A stretch of 52,929 bases of DNA from RGIG7450 sp045633565. GTDB lineage: Bacteria; Bacillota; Clostridia; RUG12999. The position numbers and the translations under genes were made by a program. The notes under the pieces are model-generated. The model did no database searches and was not told the origin of the DNA. It worked only from the letters and a program-made list of their open reading frames with translations. Within the stretch, counting starts at the first letter, position 1, and the number at the start of each line of letters is the position of its first letter. The stretch spans positions 1 to 52,929 of the forward strand of contig JAZQYO010000003.1 in NCBI GenBank assembly GCA_045633565.1, in the 5' to 3' direction. Below are positions 1 to 7,816 of this stretch, piece after piece.

Positions 1-3
1 AAA

Positions 4-121
<118 letters not shown>

Positions 122-131
122 ATTTTTTTAT

Positions 132-160
132 GGCAACTCCAATCGGAGTTGCCTTTTTTT
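132..160 (+). terminator. rRNA operon intrinsic terminator
   Basis: GGCAACTCC and GGAGTTGCC form a 9-bp stem with a short loop, followed by seven T. It sits 10 nt after the 5S rRNA and ends the rRNA transcript. Confidence 0.9.
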
Positions 161-319
161 ATATTTTGTGATAGAATGAGTTTGTAATATTTTAATGATG
201 GGAAGCACTTTTGGAAAGACAAAATTTTTTATCCATGGCTTGACAAAATTATAGTAAGTGTGTTAAAAAATGCAGAAAAAAGTCAGGAACAAAAAATAGG
301 AAAAGGAGAATATGAGCAA

Positions 320-907
320 ATGGGAATATTGATGGAATTGTTTTCAATATTTGCTAAAATAGGTTTATTTACCTTTGGCGGCGGATATGCGATGATTTCG
401 TTAATTGAAAATAATTGTGTAGAAAAAAAGAAATGGATTACTCACGATGAAATGATGAATATCACAGTAATTGCAGAATCTACTCCCGGACCGATTGCAA
501 TTAACTGTGCTACATATGTGGGGTATAAAAAGGCTGGGCTGGTCGGTGCAATTATATCAACACTTGGGATAGTGCTGCCGTCGTTTGCGGTGATTTATTT
601 AATTTCTATGGTTTTGAATAATTTTTTAGAAATTACACTTATAGCCAATGCTTTTAAAGGCATTAAAATAGCGGTAGGTTTTCTTATTCTTGATGCTGCA
701 ATAACAATGATAAAGAAGATGCCAAAAAAAATATTGCCGAGAATTTTTATGATTTGTTCATTTGTAATAATGTTCGTTATCAATAGCTTTTCGATTAATT
801 TTTCTTCGATTGCCCTGATGCTTGTTGCAGGGGTAATAAGCCTTGCGATATTTATAGTTAAAGGAACATCAAAAACAGATGGAGGTATGAAAAATGATGT
901 ATCTTGA
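320..907 (+). CDS. Chromate transporter, short-chain subunit 1 (CHR family)
   Basis: This is a 195-residue membrane protein of the CHR (chromate ion transporter) family. The N-terminal FTFGGGYAMI and the following ESTPGPIAINCATYVGY are hallmark CHR motifs, and about five hydrophobic segments follow. Its length marks a single-domain (short-chain) member, which works as a pair with a second short protein, here the next gene. A longer in-frame GTG start exists at 260, but the ATG at 320 has a GGAGA ribosome binding site 11 nt upstream and fits the family N-terminus. The natural substrate may be another anion or unknown, since chromate export is often only inferred. It overlaps the next gene by 14 nt. 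Confidence 0.85.
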   Translation: MGILMELFSIFAKIGLFTFGGGYAMISLIENNCVEKKKWITHDEMMNITVIAESTPGPIAINCATYVGYKKAGLVGAIISTLGIVLPSFAVIYLISMVLNNFLEITLIANAFKGIKIAVGFLILDAAITMIKKMPKKILPRIFMICSFVIMFVINSFSINFSSIALMLVAGVISLAIFIVKGTSKTDGGMKNDVS

Positions 908-1454
908 TTTGTTTTTAGGGTTTTCTAAGGTAGGCTTATTTGCTTTCGGCGGAGCATACGGTGCTATTCCTTTAATCAGAGATGTGGTTTTATCATATGG
1001 TTGGTTAAGCGATGAAGCTCTTACTTATATGATTGCAGTAAGTGAAAGCACACCCGGACCGATTATGGTAAATCTTGCAACTTATGTGGGAAGTACCGAG
1101 GCAGGCTTTATGGGAGCATTGGTGGCAACACTTGCCGTTGTTTTGCCGTCGTTTATAATAATACTTCTGATAACTGCACTGCTAAAAAATGCTTTTAAAA
1201 ACAAATATGTACAGGCAGTTTTAAGAGGATTGAAAACTTGTGTAATTGGAATTATTCTTGCTATGGGCGTGTATATGGTAGCAAAGAATTGTCTGACAGA
1301 AGATACATTTAAAATTAATCTAAGGGCAATTATTATTACTGCTGTTTTAGGAATTACAGCAGTAATATACAAATATTTTGCGAAGAAGAAAATATCGCCT
1401 ATAACAATGATTGTCATATCTTCGCTGTTAGGCATGCTGGTATATGCTATATGA
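894..1454 (+). CDS. Chromate transporter, short-chain subunit 2 (CHR family)
   Basis: This 186-residue protein is the second half of the pair. It has FAFGGAYGAIPLI near the N-terminus and ESTPGPIMVNLATYVG around residues 48-63, then several hydrophobic helices. The two proteins carry the same motifs but clearly differ in sequence, as expected for the antiparallel halves of a two-subunit CHR transporter. The start ATGATG lies inside the end of the first gene (14-nt overlap) behind a GGAGG site, so the two are probably translationally coupled. No terminator was seen after it; a palindromic repeat follows at 1528. Confidence 0.85.
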   Translation: MMYLDLFLGFSKVGLFAFGGAYGAIPLIRDVVLSYGWLSDEALTYMIAVSESTPGPIMVNLATYVGSTEAGFMGALVATLAVVLPSFIIILLITALLKNAFKNKYVQAVLRGLKTCVIGIILAMGVYMVAKNCLTEDTFKINLRAIIITAVLGITAVIYKYFAKKKISPITMIVISSLLGMLVYAI

Positions 1455-1527
1455 TTTTTTAGTTTTAACTTAACGCAAACGACCACGATAAAATATGTGG
1501 TATCTATATTATACAAGCAATTTGTAC

Positions 1528-1589
1528 AATGTAGGGGTTGATGTCCTCATCAACCCGAAAACGGACAGATGTGGGCATCTGTCCCTACG
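1528..1589. repeat. Palindromic interspersed repeat, copy 1
   Basis: The outer ends are AATGTAGGGG and CCCTAC. Between them lie two perfect hairpins: GGGTTGATG/CATCAACCC with a TCCT loop, and GGACAGATG/CATCTGTCC with a TGGG loop. Related elements with the same TGTAGGGG...CCCCTACA ends occur at 13990, 14064, 14443 and 31167. It resembles the REP/MITE-like palindromes scattered between genes in Clostridia genomes. Confidence 0.75.
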
Positions 1590-1601
1590 AAATATGGAAC
1601 G

Positions 1602-1630
1602 TTGAACGAAACGCTCAGTCTTTATATAAA
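1602..1630 (+). promoter_or_regulatory. Promoter for AraC-type regulator
   Basis: TTGAAC (1602-1607) and TATAAA (1625-1630) are separated by 17 nt. The predicted start of transcription, near 1637, lies downstream of the upstream TTG codon at 1633. This supports translation from the GTG at 1663. Confidence 0.6.
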
Positions 1631-1662
1631 GATTGGCGAATATTGTTGAAAGGAGTGGCGTT

Positions 1663-2490
1663 GTGGAAAATTTAAGAATAAATGACATTCATCCTTTTGT
1701 CAGAAAAGTCGGCACCGCTTTTGGGCTGACGCAAAGTTCTACCATGAAATCCTATGACCACAGACTGATTTTCTTTTCAGACGGTGGCAAGTTGTGGCTT
1801 GACGGGAAAGAGCATACACTTTGTGCGTGGGATGTTGCAATCGTTGCTCCCGGAACAGGATACAGGGTAGTCCTTGAGAAAAATCAGAAAATTACCGTTG
1901 TCAACTTTGATTTGACTACTGAAAATCGTTTGTTCGAAGACAGAGTGTTAACTGACATTGCGGACGAGTTTGATTGTGAGAAAAATATAATCAGGAATGC
2001 CGTCGCCGAGTTTATGCCCGGGTGTGGATATTTGATTAGGCGTGCGAACAAAACGGTGTTTAAACTGTGTGAAAAAATGGCACAGCTTTATTTCGATGCC
2101 GAGAAAGAATTGAAAATGCTTTTGTTATCGGGTGTTCTGATGGAGATTATTGGTGAGCTTTTGCATGAAGAACCCCAGAGGAAGGAAAAATCCCGGAAAA
2201 TATATGAGTACATTTGTCAGAATTTTCAAAATGATATAACATTGGATGATTTGTCAGAAAGGTTTAATTATCATAAAACATATATTAACAGGCTATTGAA
2301 AAGGGACTATGATTTGTGCTTTAAACAGCTTGTGATTGAGCTGCGGCTGGACCATTCTCTGATTTTATTGGAGGAGTCGGACATGAGCCTGGCGGAGATT
2401 TCCGATTGTCTTGGTTTTTACGACAGTAAACACTTTGGACACAGCTTTAAAAAGCGGTTTGGCATTAATCCGTCAGAATATAGAAAATAG
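1663..2490 (+). CDS. AraC family transcriptional regulator
   Basis: This 275-residue protein has an N-terminal cupin-like sensing half (about residues 1-150) and a C-terminal pair of helix-turn-helix motifs (about 175-275). The latter ends with the typical GFYDSKHFGHSFKKRFGINPSEYRK. GTG at 1663 was chosen because an AAAGGAG site (1649-1655) is 7 nt upstream; an upstream in-frame TTG (1633) would lie before the predicted transcript start. It probably responds to a small molecule and may control the two redox/Fe-S type genes that follow. The ligand is unknown. Confidence 0.85.
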   Translation: MENLRINDIHPFVRKVGTAFGLTQSSTMKSYDHRLIFFSDGGKLWLDGKEHTLCAWDVAIVAPGTGYRVVLEKNQKITVVNFDLTTENRLFEDRVLTDIADEFDCEKNIIRNAVAEFMPGCGYLIRRANKTVFKLCEKMAQLYFDAEKELKMLLLSGVLMEIIGELLHEEPQRKEKSRKIYEYICQNFQNDITLDDLSERFNYHKTYINRLLKRDYDLCFKQLVIELRLDHSLILLEESDMSLAEISDCLGFYDSKHFGHSFKKRFGINPSEYRK

Positions 2491-2530
2491 ATGTGTGTAT
2501 TTTTTTGCGAAATTGTGACTTATTTTTCCG

Positions 2531-2559
2531 TTGAGGAAAGGTGCGCCAAATGGTATAAT
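2531..2559 (+). promoter_or_regulatory. Extended -10 promoter for QueG-like gene
   Basis: TTGAGG (2531-2536), a 17-nt spacer, then TATAAT (2554-2559) preceded by TG at 2551-2552. It sits in the gap after the AraC gene and gives a short leader ending in a GGGGGA site ahead of the ATG at 2588. Confidence 0.75.
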
Positions 2560-2587
2560 TTTAAAAAACTGTTTGGGGGACAACAAA

Positions 2588-3610
2588 ATGAACAAAGAAC
2601 AGATTCGTGCATACGCAAAAAGCCTTGGCGCAGACCTTTGCGGATTTGCGTCTATGGACAGATTTGAGGGTGCGCCAAAATCAATGGACCCGAGATATAT
2701 TTTTCCGGGCGCGAAAACCTGTGTGGTTCTGGCTTTCAGAATTCCGAGAGGCTATTTCAGAGGCATTGAAGAGGGTACATATTTCTCCAATTATACCGCT
2801 ATGGGATATGCGGGTATAAACGAAACTTACGGGCCTATCGTTCTGCGCGAGCTTTGTTGCTATATTGAGGATGACGGCTATGAAGCCGTTCCTGTGCCCA
2901 ACATTTATCTTCACAGCTCGGTAAACTGGGCTGATGGAGTTGACGTGAGAGATGGAGAGTCTGAGCAGTCTAAAAAACGCTCTCTGCCGGTATCTCCCGA
3001 CAAACCCAGACCTGATGTTATGGTAGATATGAGAGCTGCAGCTTATGCTGCAGGTCTTGGTGAATATGGCTGGAGCAAGGTGTTTTTGACACCGGAGTTC
3101 GGACCTATGCAAAGGTTTGTCTGCCTGCTCACAGATTTTGATTGCGAACCCGACCCGCTGTTTGAGGGCAAAATATGTGATAAATGTATGAGTTGTGCCA
3201 GAATGTGTACCGGCAAAGCTATTTCAACAACGGAAAGCGATTATATTGAAATTGCAGGCAGAAAAGTTGAGTTTGGGAAAATTGACCTTTTTAAATGCGG
3301 TGCGGCATATTGCGGCGGCGACCCCAGGTTTAATCCGTTTGATGTAAATGGCGTGGGCATTGCAAATGAAGGAGTGTCGCTTGAAAGTCTGGGGCTGAAT
3401 CTTTACAACCGTCATTTGCAGGCAGTTGAGGGTGCAAGGGGTTGTATGAGAGAATGCTATATTCATCTTGAGAAAAAAGGAGTTCTGACCAAAAAATTCA
3501 AAAACCCGTTCAGGACCCAAAAACCCTGGGTTATTGACCGGACAAAAAGGCCACAGGATTCTGTGGAAACAGAAGAAAAAACAGGTAAAGAATACGAGGT
3601 ATTGTTTTAA
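2588..3610 (+). CDS. QueG/reductive dehalogenase-like 4Fe-4S protein
   Basis: This 340-residue cytoplasmic protein resembles the epoxyqueuosine reductase/reductive dehalogenase-like group. The N-terminal half (GADLCGFASMDRF, FPGAKTCVVLAFRIP) matches the QueG-type cobalamin-associated fold. Around residue 200 lies a ferredoxin-type cluster motif, CDKCMSCARMC (C-x2-C-x2-C-x3-C). Further cysteines occur in FKCGAAYC and GCMREC. It is shorter than true QueG and shows only one full cluster motif, so it is probably a related oxidoreductase and not the tRNA enzyme. The start is the ATG at 2588 because an extended -10 promoter occupies 2531-2559. It is followed after 2 nt by a U32-family gene, so the two are likely co-expressed. 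Confidence 0.7.
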   Translation: MNKEQIRAYAKSLGADLCGFASMDRFEGAPKSMDPRYIFPGAKTCVVLAFRIPRGYFRGIEEGTYFSNYTAMGYAGINETYGPIVLRELCCYIEDDGYEAVPVPNIYLHSSVNWADGVDVRDGESEQSKKRSLPVSPDKPRPDVMVDMRAAAYAAGLGEYGWSKVFLTPEFGPMQRFVCLLTDFDCEPDPLFEGKICDKCMSCARMCTGKAISTTESDYIEIAGRKVEFGKIDLFKCGAAYCGGDPRFNPFDVNGVGIANEGVSLESLGLNLYNRHLQAVEGARGCMRECYIHLEKKGVLTKKFKNPFRTQKPWVIDRTKRPQDSVETEEKTGKEYEVLF

Positions 3611-3612
3611 TC

Positions 3613-4629
3613 ATGAAGTTTTCTGTGGGTTACAGGCTGCCTGATGAATATGACTCGGTATATTCTATATGCTCGGACTATAAAGAGTACATATCAAATG
3701 TCTATTTTTCATACCGAAACAACCCGAGCGGGCGTTCGCCACTTGGTGAATCAGAGCACATAAGGGATATGCAGGAGGAAGAATTAAAAGAAATTAAAAA
3801 ACTGGGCATTAGTCTGACAGTTTTATATAATGCCAACTGCTATGGTGGGGATGCTATTTCACAATCCTTCGTTGACAACACCTTAAAAGAAATACATTTT
3901 TTGAAAAACACCCTTTGCGTTGACAGGATTACCACAACCTCGCCATTTCTGGCGCAACATATAAAAAAGGAATTTAAGGATGATATAGAAATATTTGCAT
4001 CGGTAAATATGCGGATTGGCACCGTTTCGGCGATGGAGCAGCTGGCAGAGAATTTTGACGGATTTTACATTCAAAAGGAACTTAACAGGAATCTGCCGGA
4101 AATTGAAAACTTTAAAAACTATGCCGATTCTCTGGGCAAAAAATTATCCATTCTTGCAAACAGCGGTTGCCTTGCAAACTGTGCTTTTCAGACATTTCAT
4201 GACAACGTTGTTGCTCATGAAGGCGAAATTATGAAAAAGGACAATGTTTCTTCCGGGTTTCCGGCGCCTTGTTGGAGATATCTAAACGGGCTTGACGAAA
4301 AAAAGGCCTTGTCAAAGGTGGTTGGCGCAAACTGGATACGACCGGAGGAAGTTAAGTTTTATGAGCCATATTTTGATGAGATGAAACTTGCCACAAGAAT
4401 GCATCAGAGAATGAGAATGGTTGTAAGTGCATACATAAGAGGGAAATTTTCGGGTAATCTTATGGACCTGACAGAACCGTCCTATTCAACGCTCTTTAAA
4501 GGAATGGTACTTGATAACACAAAGGTGCCGGATGGTTATGGGAAGCGTATGATTTGCTGCGACCATAACTGCACAAAGTGCGGATATTGCGACAGTATAT
4601 TGGATGAAATTACAGTGAAGTATAATTAA
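3613..4629 (+). CDS. Peptidase U32-like protein with cysteine clusters
   Basis: This 338-residue protein resembles the U32 (PrtC/TrhP/UbiU-V) group. The motif LANSGCLANCAFQTFH (near residue 180) matches the cysteine-containing NxGC segment of that family. The C-terminus carries CCDHNCTKCGYC. Several U32 relatives (UbiU, UbiV) are known to bind a 4Fe-4S cluster and do not act as proteases; the cysteine content here suggests the same, by inference. It starts 2 nt after the QueG-like gene and is followed by a terminator, so the two Fe-S type proteins form one transcription unit. Its substrate is unknown. Confidence 0.6.
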   Translation: MKFSVGYRLPDEYDSVYSICSDYKEYISNVYFSYRNNPSGRSPLGESEHIRDMQEEELKEIKKLGISLTVLYNANCYGGDAISQSFVDNTLKEIHFLKNTLCVDRITTTSPFLAQHIKKEFKDDIEIFASVNMRIGTVSAMEQLAENFDGFYIQKELNRNLPEIENFKNYADSLGKKLSILANSGCLANCAFQTFHDNVVAHEGEIMKKDNVSSGFPAPCWRYLNGLDEKKALSKVVGANWIRPEEVKFYEPYFDEMKLATRMHQRMRMVVSAYIRGKFSGNLMDLTEPSYSTLFKGMVLDNTKVPDGYGKRMICCDHNCTKCGYCDSILDEITVKYN

Positions 4630-4633
4630 AATA

Positions 4634-4666
4634 AAAGCTATGACCAAATTGGCTCATAGCTTTTTT
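4634..4666 (+). terminator. Intrinsic terminator after U32-like gene
   Basis: AAAGCTATGA (4634-4643) pairs with TCATAGCTTT (4654-4663), giving 10 bp followed by a T run to 4666. Confidence 0.85.
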
Positions 4667-4667
4667 G

Positions 4668-4696
4668 TTGACTATATAAATTTTTTATGATATACT
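4668..4696 (+). promoter_or_regulatory. Extended -10 promoter for AllA-like gene
   Basis: TTGACT (4668-4673), 17 nt, TATACT (4691-4696), with TG at 4688-4689. It begins 2 nt after the preceding terminator's T run. Confidence 0.75.
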
Positions 4697-4724
4697 TTGT
4701 TTAAACTATATTAAAGGAGATTAA

Positions 4725-5219
4725 ATGATGAAAACTATAAAAGCACAACCTTTAACACATGAAGAATTTGCACCCTTCGGTCAGTTTTATATAATGGATA
4801 AACCGGACGGATATGCACTTTGCGGTGAAATACATAAGTTTTTCCCCGACAGAATATCAGCGGCTACCCGTTTCAGCCTTGGCTTTTCGCCTATTGTTGT
4901 AAAAAAACCTGAAAAAATGGTTATTACCCAGCAGGAATATCACACTACTACATGGGAACTTATAATGCCACTTGATGACGATATGATTATTCATGTTGCA
5001 CCGGCATCTGCAGGAGCAATTGTTAACGATTATGTTAAAGCGTTCATTGTTCCAAAACACACACTTGTTAAAATTAACACAGCAATCTGGCATCTTGCTC
5101 CGCTGCCGGCAAACAATGACAGCCTTACAGCTCTTATAGTTCTGCCCGAGTGCACATACGCAAACGACTGCACAGTTGTTGACTTAAAACCGGAAGAACA
5201 GTTTGAAATTGTAAAATAA
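4725..5219 (+). CDS. Ureidoglycolate lyase (AllA)-like cupin protein
   Basis: This 164-residue protein resembles ureidoglycolate lyase of the allantoin/ureide pathway, which releases urea from ureidoglycolate. The N-terminus (QPLTHEEFAPFGQF) and the segments VKAFIVPKHTLVKINTAIWH and TYANDCTVVDL follow the order seen in AllA. A single-domain cupin fold is expected. It is expressed alone from its own promoter and has an AAAGGAG site; no other ureide genes lie in the window, so the substrate could be a different sugar acid or ureido compound. ATG codons at 4725 and 4728 are both possible starts. Confidence 0.6.
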   Translation: MMKTIKAQPLTHEEFAPFGQFYIMDKPDGYALCGEIHKFFPDRISAATRFSLGFSPIVVKKPEKMVITQQEYHTTTWELIMPLDDDMIIHVAPASAGAIVNDYVKAFIVPKHTLVKINTAIWHLAPLPANNDSLTALIVLPECTYANDCTVVDLKPEEQFEIVK

Positions 5220-5232
5220 GACTTATAAAATG

Positions 5233-5278
5233 GAAGTGACCCTTGACTTTGATTTAACCTCAAGTCAAGGGTCACTTC
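5233..5278. terminator. 17-bp perfect hairpin, possible terminator of a minus-strand RNA
   Basis: Positions 5233-5249 are the exact reverse complement of 5262-5278, giving a 17-bp stem with a 12-nt loop. On the plus strand no T tract follows. On the minus strand the hairpin is followed by ATTTTATAA, a moderate U tract. It lies 13 nt after the AllA-like stop codon and may serve either direction. Confidence 0.55.
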
Positions 5279-5622
5279 TGTTCGCTCTTAAAGTCTAGTT
5301 TCACTAAATTACCTCGCTTTCCCTGGATGCCTTTTGCTGCATTTCACCGGCTTTCAAAACACTCTTTCTTTTTCTATTTTTCTTTAACAAGAATACCGTC
5401 TGTTTACGATTAACTTTCCGTGCCGCAAAAGGTGAAAATTTTTTGACCTTTCTGATGAAAACTTTTTCAGGCTAAGGCTCCGACCTCTTTTTTTACCTCT
5501 TTTTAACTCCCATCTATATTAAGCGTAACACCGCCGTGTTTTTTAAGGAGCCAAAGTCCTTTCTTGTTTTCATTTAAAGTTTGAAGTTTAGTTGTACATT
5601 GGTCCGTACCTTCCTTTCTTCA
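5233..5622 (-). ncRNA. Candidate non-coding RNA, unclassified
   Basis: No plausible protein of useful length is encoded here. A promoter-like extended -10 (5628-5633, minus strand) lies at the upstream end and the 17-bp hairpin at 5233-5278 lies at the downstream end. Local pairings in between, read on the minus strand, include AACAC-GGCG-GTGTT, a GGCTCC...GGAGCC long-range pair and an AAGGT...ACCTT hairpin. Very short peptides (19 codons or less) could also be read. I could not match it to tmRNA, RNase P RNA, SRP RNA or 6S RNA. It remains a hypothesis. Confidence 0.3.
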
Positions 5623-5627
5623 CTTAT

Positions 5628-5657
5628 AGTGTACCACAGAAAAACACCCCAAAACAA
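5628..5657 (-). promoter_or_regulatory. Minus-strand promoter for candidate ncRNA
   Basis: Read on the minus strand: TTGTTT (5657-5652), an 18-nt spacer and TACACT (5633-5628) preceded by TGG. The -35 is weak and the extended -10 is reasonable. Confidence 0.4.
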
Positions 5658-5721
5658 TTGACATTTTATAAAAAGATTTTGCGGCACTTTTGTCTAAATG
5701 GGAGAAATCTTAAAAAAAGTA

Positions 5722-5751
5722 TTTACAGGCGGGGATTATATATGGTATAAT
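5722..5751 (+). promoter_or_regulatory. Plus-strand promoter with no downstream gene
   Basis: TTTACA (5722-5727), 18 nt, TATAAT (5746-5751) with TG at 5743-5744. Transcription would start near 5758 and meet two hairpins within about 65 nt. No gene is encoded on this strand beyond that point; the transcript would run antisense to the phosphoesterase gene. Confidence 0.55.
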
Positions 5752-5757
5752 AAATCT

Positions 5758-5822
5758 GTTGGGTGTTTTACTACATCCTTTTTTCCACAAAAAAACGCAT
5801 CCGTTGGATGCGTTTTATTTTT
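5758..5822 (+). ncRNA. Candidate very short RNA with tandem hairpins
   Basis: The predicted transcript holds a 6-bp hairpin (5761-5766 with 5773-5778) followed by six T, then the 11-bp hairpin at 5792-5816. It could be a small RNA of about 25-65 nt, or merely spurious transcription into the neighbour's bidirectional terminator. Confidence 0.3.
5792..5821. terminator. Bidirectional terminator of phosphoesterase gene
   Basis: AAAACGCATCC (5792-5802) pairs with GGATGCGTTTT (5806-5816) around a GTT loop. Both strands carry T-rich tails. It ends next to the minus-strand stop codon. Confidence 0.85.
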
Positions 5823-6856
5823 TATTTATTAAAAATGGGCAGATATCTGTCTGCTATGTCGGGAGTATGTTTGGGGCGGTTACAGCAGCCATGCTCAAAC
5901 CACCAGGAACTTTTCTTCACATACAGGCCTCTTTCTTCGGGAGAAGGACCATGGTATTTGTTGGGAGTTCCTTTGATGTCAATACCGTCCTCGTCAATAG
6001 TTATGATTGCAAAGTTTGACTGCTCGTAGGGAGTAACATATTTGATGTTGGGATATTTTTCGTCAATTTCCTTGCCGTAAACATTTTCCACCACAAAATC
6101 TTCGTCTATCCACAGACAGGACATGCTGTTGATGTTGGTATACCAGATGTCTTCATACTTCACATCATAATCCCAGTGTTCGTGACCGTTGAAGGATGCA
6201 ATAACCTTGTTTGGAGCGTTTCTTAAAACTTCCCTTACTGCATCGCTGTTTAAAATGGATGATGCGTTGTTGGGAGCAAGTGACTGGTGAGAGAACATAA
6301 TTGACGGATATTTTGCGTTTGCAAGATCTTTTTTCAGCCACTCAATTTCCTCGGGCGGCATATAGGGCAGAACTCTTTCCTTGTGATAGGACTCATCAAA
6401 GTAGTTTCCGTTTTCGTAAGCAATGTATTTGCCGTCCTTTAAATAGTAGCTGCAGTCAAGAACGACAAAATGGAAACCGCCCATATCAAAGGAATAATAA
6501 GAGTTGTGGTCCATGTTGTAATACTGCAAAGTTTCTTTTTTTGAACACATATCACATTCGTGGTTGCCTAAAACGTGGTATGAGGGTTTTTCAAAATTGT
6601 TGAACATACCAATTATGGCATCTTTGTCAGCATATGTAGGAACCGAAAGTGCCAGTTTTATGTTGGGAGGCATAAGTTCAGGCTTGCACACAACCTTTCT
6701 GTCTTCGTCCGGATAACAGAAATCGCCAAGCTGAATTATAAAATCAACGTCTTCCTTGCGGCAGGCATCAAGAAATTTCTCAAGCCTTTCCTGCGTATCA
6801 TGCATTATGTCAACGTGCAGGTCGGCAAATACACCAAATTTAACTTTTTTATTCAT
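5822..6856 (-). CDS. Calcineurin-like metallophosphoesterase
   Basis: This 344-residue protein carries the full metal-binding signature of the calcineurin-like phosphoesterase family. In order these are FADLHVD (D-x-H), LGDFCYPD (GD), LGNHECD (GNHE), SHQSL and GHEHWD (GHxH). It should hydrolyse a phosphoester with a di-metal centre. No signal peptide is visible, so it is likely cytoplasmic. An AAAGGAGC site precedes the ATG. A small hairpin (about 6884-6905, minus-strand CGGCAGC/GCTGTCG) lies in its leader. It is a single-gene unit, divergent from the hydrolase-MurF-Ddl operon. The substrate cannot be deduced. Confidence 0.85.
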   Translation of the reverse strand: MNKKVKFGVFADLHVDIMHDTQERLEKFLDACRKEDVDFIIQLGDFCYPDEDRKVVCKPELMPPNIKLALSVPTYADKDAIIGMFNNFEKPSYHVLGNHECDMCSKKETLQYYNMDHNSYYSFDMGGFHFVVLDCSYYLKDGKYIAYENGNYFDESYHKERVLPYMPPEEIEWLKKDLANAKYPSIMFSHQSLAPNNASSILNSDAVREVLRNAPNKVIASFNGHEHWDYDVKYEDIWYTNINSMSCLWIDEDFVVENVYGKEIDEKYPNIKYVTPYEQSNFAIITIDEDGIDIKGTPNKYHGPSPEERGLYVKKSSWWFEHGCCNRPKHTPDIADRYLPIFNK

Positions 6857-6991
6857 TATTTACGAGCTCCTTTGTCTTATCTTCTTTTTCGACAGCTTTA
6901 GCTGCCGGACACAATACTTATTTTCTACATAAACTCCAAAAACCCTTTATAAATTTCAAAAATATGACAGCCACAAAAATTTAAAAAGTTA

Positions 6992-7020
6992 TAGACATTT
7001 ATTTTTGTTTAATGTATAAT
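6992..7020 (+). promoter_or_regulatory. Promoter for hydrolase-MurF-Ddl operon
   Basis: TAGACA (6992-6997), 17 nt, TATAAT (7015-7020). It gives a leader of about 25 nt with an AAGGTGAT site before the TTG start at 7052. Confidence 0.65.
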
Positions 7021-7051
7021 ATAATTATATATGTATGTAAGGTGATATTAT

Positions 7052-7816
7052 TTGAAAATATTGGTAAACAACATAAATATAAACTACGAGGTCTTCGGGG
7101 AAGGCAAGGATGTATTGGTGCTCCACGGGTGGGGTGCAGACATCCGCGCAATCAAGCCGGTTGCGGACGCACTTTCGGGCAGTTTTAAAGTGTGGCTGCT
7201 TGATTTGCCCGGGTTTGGGCAGAGTGACCTGCCTCCTGAGGACTGGGATGTTTATGCCTATGCGGATTTTGTGAAAAGATTTGCTGATACGCTTGAAATT
7301 GTAAACCCCATACTTATCGGTCACTCTTTCGGTGGCAGACTCAGCATAATACTCTCGGCGAAAAAAATTATGACGCCGCCTAAAATAATTTTAGTTGACA
7401 GTGCGGGAATAAAACCCCGTCACGGACTGGATTATTACTGCAAGGTTTATACTTATAAAATAATGAAGCGTGTTGCGGCGTTTATTGGCAAACTTTCAAA
7501 ACCGCTTGAAGAAAAGATTAAAGGGAAATTCGGCAGTAGCGACTATAAAAATGCAAACCCCATAATGCGCAAAGTGATGGTCCGTGTGGTAAACGAGGAC
7601 CTGACATATCTTTTAAAAGACATAGCCTGCCCGACACTTCTTTTCTGGGGAGAAAAGGACGATGCCACACCGCTGTCTGATGCTAAAAAGATGGAAAAAC
7701 TTATTCCTGATGCAGGGGTTGTAACAGTTCCCGGCGGAGGACACTATTCTTATATTGACAACTTTCCGTTGTTCAATGCGGTCAGTAACAAATTTCTTGA
7801 AAAGGATATATTATAA
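7052..7816 (+). CDS. Alpha/beta hydrolase
   Basis: This 254-residue alpha/beta-fold hydrolase has the nucleophile elbow LIGHSFGGRLS (GHSFGG), an oxyanion region VLHGWG near residue 25, a likely acid in LLFWGEKDDATPL and the catalytic histidine in VPGGGHYSYI. The start is a TTG at 7052, behind an AAGGTGAT site. Its stop codon overlaps the start of the MurF-like gene by one base (TAATG), so the products are made together. That context hints at a cell-wall-related ester or amide substrate, but this is inference from position only. Confidence 0.8.
   Translation: MKILVNNININYEVFGEGKDVLVLHGWGADIRAIKPVADALSGSFKVWLLDLPGFGQSDLPPEDWDVYAYADFVKRFADTLEIVNPILIGHSFGGRLSIILSAKKIMTPPKIILVDSAGIKPRHGLDYYCKVYTYKIMKRVAAFIGKLSKPLEEKIKGKFGSSDYKNANPIMRKVMVRVVNEDLTYLLKDIACPTLLFWGEKDDATPLSDAKKMEKLIPDAGVVTVPGGGHYSYIDNFPLFNAVSNKFLEKDIL

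Noticed and set aside
240..268. TTGACA upstream of the chromate transporter genes as a promoter
   Set aside because: The best -10 at the right distance (TTAAAA) matches only half of the consensus, so support is too weak to list.
1082..1516. 144-codon minus-strand frame opposite the second chromate transporter
   Set aside because: It is antisense to a gene with strong CHR motifs and has no ribosome site.
5658..5663. Perfect TTGACA on the plus strand in the 5220-5821 gap
   Set aside because: No acceptable -10 box occurs 15-19 nt downstream, so it was not called a promoter.
5759..6029. Plus-strand frames of 86-88 codons over the phosphoesterase 3' end
   Set aside because: They run through a terminator hairpin and antisense to a gene with all metal-binding motifs; neither has a ribosome site.
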